NCBI GenBank assembly: GCA_934045075.1
Contig: OW203745.1
Coordinates: 13,116,184 to 13,180,183 of the forward strand
DNA: 64,000 nucleotides
Reading direction: 5' to 3'
Source: Yponomeuta sedellus
Lineage: Eukaryota > Arthropoda > Insecta > Lepidoptera > Yponomeutidae
Shown in pieces: positions 59,207-64,000 of this stretch; within the stretch, counting starts at the first letter, position 1; each line of letters opens with the position of its first letter. A program made the position numbers and the translations under genes. Below the pieces are notes generated by a model. It searched no databases. It was given only the letters and a program-made list of their open reading frames with translations, and was not told the origin of the DNA.

Positions 59207-59444
59207 TAATTCTATATCATTATTAATTTAATACATGGAATTTCATTACAGAACCACCAATTAAATGAAGTGTTACCATACATTTATAAACGGTCATAAA
59301 GCCCTGCCAACGAAGTCCAGTAACCAAACTTACCATTGTTTGATATGGCAATTAGGCCGCCAATAATCTTTATAATAATTTTGTTTGTATTTTCTGGTGT
59401 AAAATAAAAAAAAAATCTTATCTTATCTTATTCACGAAGGGGAA
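59207..59444 (+). repeat. LINE-N tail region
   Basis: 59345-59440: GGCAATTAGGCCGCCAATAA, GTAAAATAAAAAAAAAATCT, TATCTTATCTTA. The upstream part is unassigned. Confidence 0.55.
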
Positions 59445-59590
59445 GATAAAAAGTCCCGGAACCGGCGTACGTGCATGCAAAGACTTATGAACGTTGATGA
59501 AGCGAAGGTGATCTGTCAGGATCGTGGCCAGAGGCAGTCCCTGGTCTCTACCTACTCCTCTAGGATACAGGCGTGAGGTTATGTTTGAAT
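59445..59590 (+). repeat. LINE-K 3' end
   Basis: GATAAAAAGTCCCGGAACCG to ATACAGGCGTGAGGTTATGT; codons read RNRRTCMQRLMNVDEAKVIC, QDRGQRQSLVS. Confidence 0.72.
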
Positions 59591-60074
59591 GTATCTTATC
59601 TTATCTATTGTAATAGCTTATTCATAACAATTCTTACTATTACTATAACTCGAGCCTAAGACATTCATTTGATGAGCTGGAAACCAACTGCTTTATCAAA
59701 GTCTCTACCGACAAAACTTAAACACCCAAACAAAACTCTAATATTCAGTTTTAATATACCAATCAAAAAAACACCTGTCCAAGGCATCCCATCAATGAGT
59801 TAGTTTCAAAGTGACATGTAAAAATTAGTGCCAGTTTAATCCAGTGGCAGGTGCCGCGGAAAACTTCACGAAATGATTTTGTATTCACAATCGAAATTGA
59901 AGGTCAAGAAAATTTTATGACATTTGTTTTTCATTGGGTATCTCAGTACGTATCTGCGGTGGGCATGCGCGGCCATTAAATCCCATATTCTCTCTCTCTC
60001 TCTGAGAGAAGGCCTGTGCCTTGCAGTGGAACGTTTATAAGCTACATAAAAAAATGTTAGTTTAAAAATTTTAG
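59591..60074. other. Spacer with SINE-F' scrap
   Basis: 59940-60055 contains CGGTGGGCATGCGCGGCCAT and GAGAGAAGGCCTGTGCCTTG (SINE-F' end mixed with a (CT)6). The rest is unassigned. Confidence 0.45.
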
Positions 60075-60170
60075 TCATGTATTTCTTACGACACGCGATG
60101 CTTATACATGACTATACATAAATTAAGTATGCAATAAATAATCGCAGTCAGACCCATTTCATATTATATA
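60075..60170. repeat. MITE-P fragment
   Basis: CACGCGATGCTTATACATGA, AAATTAAGTATGCAATAAAT, AATCGCAGTCAGACCCATTT; decayed. Confidence 0.5.
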
Positions 60171-60349
60171 AACCTTGTTGAGATATGGATATACAAAGTA
60201 TGCTATTTCGCGTTATTGTGCATTTTCTGTGTGCATTATTTGGTAAAGATAGTATGAAAACTCAAATACCTGTGGTTGATATATTGAAATATCAATATGC
60301 ATCCAAAACTGGGATATTATTTATTAGAATTCCTGTAGTCATAAGTTTA

Positions 60350-60463
60350 TTAGAAAATCGGTAACTAAATTTGATTTTTTGTCCACTTCCCCAAAATTAT
60401 CTAGATATTGAAATGGACAACTAGTTTTACTTGTAAAGTTTAATAGGCACATTTTTTGTGTAA
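60350..60463 (+). repeat. LINE-M 3' UTR, split by a Helitron
   Basis: AGATATTGAAATGGACAACT and AGTTTTACTTGTAAAGTTTA match LINE-M. Its TTTCAAATAAAATACTATGA-like end resumes at 60652. Confidence 0.5.
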
Positions 60464-60651
60464 TCTATAATATAAAAATTAATGCCTAAATCTGATGGTA
60501 AGCGCAAATCTCGAGAGCAGCTGAACCAATTTCGCTAATTCTTTTTTTTGGATTTTTCTTGAAGTACGAGGATGGTTCTTATGGAGAGAAAAATAAAAAA
60601 TATAATAAAGAATCGACTGTTAGGCGGTACGAAGTTCGCTGGGTCAGCTAG
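60464..60651 (+). mobile_element. Helitron H2, inserted in LINE-M
   Basis: TCTATAATATAAAAATTAAT start after A, same landmarks as 59024-59206, terminus GGGTCAGCTAG before T. A|T target context as expected. Confidence 0.75.
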
Positions 60652-60665
60652 TTTCAAATAAAATA

Positions 60666-60695
60666 CTATGATCTGATTAAGATCATAGTATTGTA
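60666..60695. repeat. Short hairpin
   Basis: AATACTATGATCT-GATTA-AGATCATAGTATT (13-bp perfect stem). Confidence 0.6.
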
Positions 60696-60759
60696 GAGTA
60701 CATTTAAGTCCTCTTTTTCTGTATCTATAGTTAGATTAGATTAGAAAATTCTTTATACC

Positions 60760-60762
<3 letters not shown>

Positions 60763-60836
<74 letters not shown>
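60763..60836. repeat. (AT)37 microsatellite
   Basis: 74 bp of uninterrupted AT dinucleotide. Fully self-complementary, so prone to cruciform formation and length errors in assembly. Confidence 0.95.
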
Positions 60837-60840
<4 letters not shown>

Positions 60841-61276
60841 CTGCACATATAAACTACAAAAATATACCATATAGGAGTATTACTCTGAAGTCCGAAGTAG
60901 TGCTTATGGATTCTACTCTTAAACACATCAACTGAACTATAGTTGTACAGTTTTCTTCACTGTAACAACAAACCACAAATGTTTACTTCCTCAACTTATA
61001 GATCGACCCGGACTACGCCATCTACTGAGCTTAGCAGAAAGCTAGTACAGCTGTCAGTCTGAAACTCCGTAATACCTCCGGCGGAACTCCAAAGGCGACA
61101 AGAACAAACTAAACAGTTACAAGGAAGTGATAAAGTAAAACGGAATTCACATTAGAGTCCGAAACGTAACGAAGGGCTTTGCCTCGACAGACGAGCGGCT
61201 TGGACGCGGCGTTTTAAAAACTCTGACAAGCGCAGATGCGATCAAACTGTTATGTTGTTTGGCAGAACTAAAACTC
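60841..61276. other. Low-copy spacer
   Basis: No repeat recognised, no coding frame over 60 codons of note. Confidence 0.4.
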
Positions 61277-61445
61277 ATGTATCATCATCATCATCAACCC
61301 ATTATGCCCCCACCTAGGGGCACGGGTTTCTTCCCTGGAGGGATAGGCCATACTCCACCACGGAGGCCAAGTCCAGATTAGTGGAGGCTTGCAAGACTAG
61401 TAGCTGTCAGAAGTTATCAAGCCGCCTTAAGGCCTCTGACTTAAC
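61277..61445 (-). repeat. 5S-SINE A2, 3' half
   Basis: (TCA)n at the left as the reversed tail; ACCTAGGGGCACGGGTTTCT, CAAGTCCAGATTAGTGGAGG, TTGCAAGACTAGTAGCTGTC mark subfamily A2. Confidence 0.75.
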
Positions 61446-62107
61446 TTATGTATATTTTGTATTTATCTAAATAAAAACCCTCAAACAACAACTTATTACA
61501 ACCAAATTAAAATATAGAAATTAAGGTAGACGACTTGAGTAAAAAAGCAATATCTTACTTGTGAAAATCTACGCCTGTTACTCTTTGTAGGTAACTTACG
61601 TTAGCAATTTCAGTAGCAATACCATTCACTTATGGTGAAAATATAACGACGTTTAAAATCACCACTCCACGGTGGTCACGCTTGGTAACCGAGCCTCTCC
61701 CGGACTAAAAGGTCCTGCAGTTGGACGTATACAAGCTGGTTATCATGCATCTAAAATGTAAAGGTGCAGCTGCTATTAGACTGTACCAAAATGGTATACA
61801 TACGACTATTAGAAGCAAAACCTTTCAATCAACTAATCAGCTTATATTTGTGTACTACTAGACAAATATACATCTACTACTCGGTCATCCTCGCCCAGCC
61901 GCTATTGTAATCTGCCTCAGGGACCTAACTATGCGCAGAATATCCTGAGCGATTCCAATCATCTAGCTGATCTGTTGAATTTCATACTATTTCAACAGTT
62001 ATTGAAATCACTCAATAATTGGTGTACGTCATATAGGGGCAGATTGTCGACCAATGAGCAGACGAGCTGGCGACGTCATGCGCTCCATTTGCCACTTCGT
62101 AGCTTCC
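61446..62107. other. Spacer with SINE-F' scrap
   Basis: 61610-61745 is a decayed SINE-F' (AGCAATACCATTCACTTATG, CCACGGTGGTCACGCTTGGT). The remainder is unassigned. Confidence 0.45.
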
Positions 62108-62307
62108 GTTGGTGTCGTAAAAGGCGACTAAGCGACACAAGCGAGAGGGTGGGCAGCAGCGCCCCCTGCAGTACAATTCCACCAAACTGCGATCCCCTAC
62201 CCGCATGCCCAGCGTGGGCATTACCCCCCAGTGATGGCACAACCTTTCGCTATGGCGCTCATTACGGGAGTGCTATGTCCAGGTGGACTAATATAGCCTG
62301 AAGAAGT
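62108..62307 (+). repeat. SINE-E, 5'-truncated
   Basis: GTTGGTGTCGTAAAAGGCGA to GGACTAATATAGCCTGAAGA; lacks the first ~55 bp. The tail is damaged at TGTCCAGGTGG. Confidence 0.8.
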
Positions 62308-62574
62308 TTCCGCTCGAGAACCGCTTGGAACCCTAATTTTTTACTTTTCTAGCGTGCGTAAAAACGCCAGTTTGTGTCAGCCCTCTGTTTCTTTAACGAG
62401 GCCCGTTGTTTGTAATGAATAGAACTAAGAATGTCAAATGTTTGCCGTTGATACAATAAGGCGTGTCCGACTGTTTCTTTAGCGCATTTTTCCTCACTTT
62501 TGAGTCTGTTCGTTACTTTCTTTCTTGTCGTATAGAATCAGGCGTTACTTTGCGGAAATCCATAATAGCATTAA
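62308..62574. other. Spacer with repeat T flank
   Basis: 62536-62570 (AATCAGGCGTTACTTTGCGG) matches the outer part of repeat T at 55586. The rest is unassigned. Confidence 0.4.
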
Positions 62575-62814
62575 AAAGTTAAAATTACTTTGCTGAATTC
62601 CTTGCTAAATGCAAGACTTGCATTTGGGAATCTGAGGATGCCTCGTGTTAAAGGCGAAACGCGTCGCGTGTTTTCTCACACAAGTATTGGTGTTGGTGGT
62701 GGTGTGTTCGTGTCTTGCTTCTGCTTGAAAAAGTGGGAGGGAGGGCGGAGCATTAGCTAACCGCATGGTGCTTGTGGGATTTTTGGCGGAATTCAGCAAA
62801 GTAATTTTAACTTT
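62575..62814. mobile_element. Repeat T with 27-bp perfect TIRs
   Basis: AAAGTTAAAATTACTTTGCT...GAATTCC (62575-62601) is exactly inverted at 62788-62814. The interior has TGCCTCGTGTTAAAGGCGAA, ACGCGTCGCG and a GGTGTTGGTGGTGGTGTG run. A partial second copy lies at 55620-55800. Confidence 0.8.
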
Positions 62815-63011
62815 TGAATGTTCTTTTTTGTCTCAATGGATTTTTTAACAGTTATCACTCTGAACACTGGTTCGAGAGTTTTACTGTAGAAAATAACTAC
62901 AAATATAAATTCACGCATGCCATAGGGGTAGTGGAGACAAGATAAGATGTAAATTATCATTTATTTTATGTTTTTAATCCTATGTATTAGGAGTTAAAAC
63001 ATGGAAAATTT
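62815..63011. other. Short spacer
   Basis: No repeat recognised. Confidence 0.3.
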
Positions 63012-63160
63012 ATACATACAACATACATACATAACCTCACGCCTGTATCCCAGAGGGGTAGGCAGAGACCAGGGACTGCCACTAGCCACGATCCTGACAG
63101 ATCACCTTCGCTTCATCAACGTTCATAAGTCGTTGCCTGCACGCACGCCGGTTCCGGGAA
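63012..63160 (-). repeat. LINE-K 3' end
   Basis: (TATG)n tail at 63020-63036, reversed CCTCACGCCTGTATCCCAGA to CACGCACGCCGGTTCCGGG. Confidence 0.75.
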
Positions 63161-63312
63161 AATTAATAATAATAATAATAACATTGATTCGCAAAAACAG
63201 TAACAGAAATAAGCACAAGCAAATCAACGGACAATACTAGAGTTCCGCTTCATCAAAATTTACTATAAATATCACTACTTGCATGCCGGTTTTGTTCAAA
63301 TATTAAAAAAAA
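63161..63312. other. Short spacer
   Basis: (AAT)n at 63162-63182; otherwise unassigned. Confidence 0.35.
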
Positions 63313-63470
63313 CTAGCTGGTGCCCACGTCTTCGTTTACCAAGTCATTTTGATATAATATTTTCTACTATTCTATTATTACTATTCCCGACTATGATTTA
63401 TCTCAGCGACAAATTTTATCCTCATCCGTTCAGCCGTTCTGGCGTGAATGAGTAACAAACATCCATAATG
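63313..63470 (-). mobile_element. Helitron, LEP1-related variant
   Basis: CTAGCTGGTGCCCACGTCTT at the 3' end (minus orientation), core AACGGCTGAACGGATGAGGA read on minus, 5' side GGATGTTTGTTACTCATTCA. Confidence 0.65.
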
Positions 63471-63474
63471 AAAT

Positions 63475-63615
63475 GTACTAAATTTTGTTTCAACGTCAAG
63501 AATTGACATTCTGTTTGCTGAATGTCTATGCTTACATTTTACATCTTCAGTGTAAAACGTAAGCCGCTGTCTTCAGGCCGTAGTGTAGTGGAGAAAAAGG
63601 CAGCGGTAAAAAAAA
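63475..63615 (-). repeat. LINE-L 3' end, diverged
   Basis: TTTCAACGTCAAGAATTGAC, ATTCTGTTTGCTGAATGTCT and GTGGAGAAAAAGGCAGCGGT follow the order of 28500-28640. Confidence 0.65.
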
Positions 63616-63673
63616 TAAGTACATATAAACTTTCACATATATAATATAGTATATAATAGTATATAAACATTAA

Positions 63674-63975
63674 TAACGCTCGTGGCCTGGTCAGATCGAG
63701 TGATTGGAATCAATCACTTGAGTTAACAACAGGCGCGGTAAGGTGCAGGATGGGTGACCATTCCGTGACTACAAACGTTAAGCCGTTGGTGCCGGCTGTC
63801 ATGTAATGGCAGTTGTTAAGTTGATAACTTCTGACAGTAAGGCCTGCCGCCTTACAATCCTCCACCAACCCGGACTTGGCCCCCGTGGTGGAATATGGCT
63901 CAACCTTCCTGCGATGCAGGAAGGTACCCGTGCTACAGCAGTGGGGATATACAAGGGTTAATATCGATCGATTGA
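63674..63975 (+). repeat. 5S-SINE A, internally deleted
   Basis: AACGCTCGTGGCCTGGTCAG, GGATGGGTGACCATTCCGTG, then a jump to AAACGTTAAGCCGTTGGTGC (about 50 bp lost), ending GGGATATACAAGGGTTAATA and TCGATCGATTGAT. Confidence 0.82.
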
Positions 63976-64000
63976 TTTATAATATTATGGTCAGAAGTAA

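Noticed and set aside
1..64000. Endogenous viral or LTR-retrotransposon sequence
   Set aside because: I saw no gag/protease/integrase motifs, no LTR pairs and no viral-type coding regions; all RT relics are of LINE type.

Overview
The window reads as non-coding, transposon-saturated nuclear DNA from a lepidopteran (moth or butterfly). I base this on the repeat content: short Helitrons with the lepidopteran LEP1-type 3' hairpin and CTAG end, a HINE-like element with a GACAGACGG-type microsatellite, RTE-type and Jockey/CR1-type LINE tails, and several tRNA-headed SINEs. I found no convincing host protein-coding gene, no stand-alone functional tRNA or rRNA gene, no CRISPR array and no bacterial-style operon. 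Almost every open frame is an accident inside a repeat. Recognisable coding matter is LINE reverse-transcriptase C-termini and one broken DNA transposase. There is one 200-N assembly gap (26712-26911).

The most abundant family is a SINE whose head resembles the internal promoter of 5S rRNA. I count 26 copies or fragments, about 6 kb or 9-10% of the window, plus two more heads inside the arms of a foldback. It has a main subfamily (called 5S-SINE A) and a variant (A2; best copy 49365-49712). Other families are labelled here for cross-reference. SINE-E is a ~255 bp retroposon whose 3' tail matches the RTE LINE at 9330 and 48285. SINE-F/F', G, H, I and J carry tRNA-like heads. LINE-K is an RTE-like C-terminus with FGHMERM and a (TATG)n tail. 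LINE-L, M, N and S are 3'-UTR families. MITE-P and MITE-Q are inverted-repeat elements.

Layout: 0-13 kb holds 5S-SINEs, a HINE, a twin-primed SINE-E (6622-6890) and a foldback element (11668-12553). 13-23 kb is a nest of SINE-H/MITE, SINE-F/F', Helitrons, MITE-Q with LINEs inserted, and LINE-K plus a Jockey-like ORF. 23433-25284 is the highlight: an internally deleted Transib-like (RAG1-related) DNA transposon with 36-bp perfect TIRs beginning CACAGAGG and a perfect 5-bp TSD (TGTCG). A paralogous empty site lies at about 17900. 25-41 kb is mixed SINE/LINE debris with low-copy spacers. 41.4-46.6 kb is bracketed by a ~660 bp inverted duplication and includes a 174-bp near-perfect palindrome of SINE-G. 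47-64 kb holds more 5S-SINEs, two small MITEs, a LINE with a YADD-containing reverse transcriptase (53314-54640), the third HINE, two sister Helitrons and a 74-bp (AT)n.

The elements do not form a pathway. Their relationship is nesting and parasitism: SINEs carry LINE tails, LINE ends sit inside Helitrons and SINEs, and a MITE sits inside a SINE tail. All family names rest on reading motifs and alignments by eye, with no database search.
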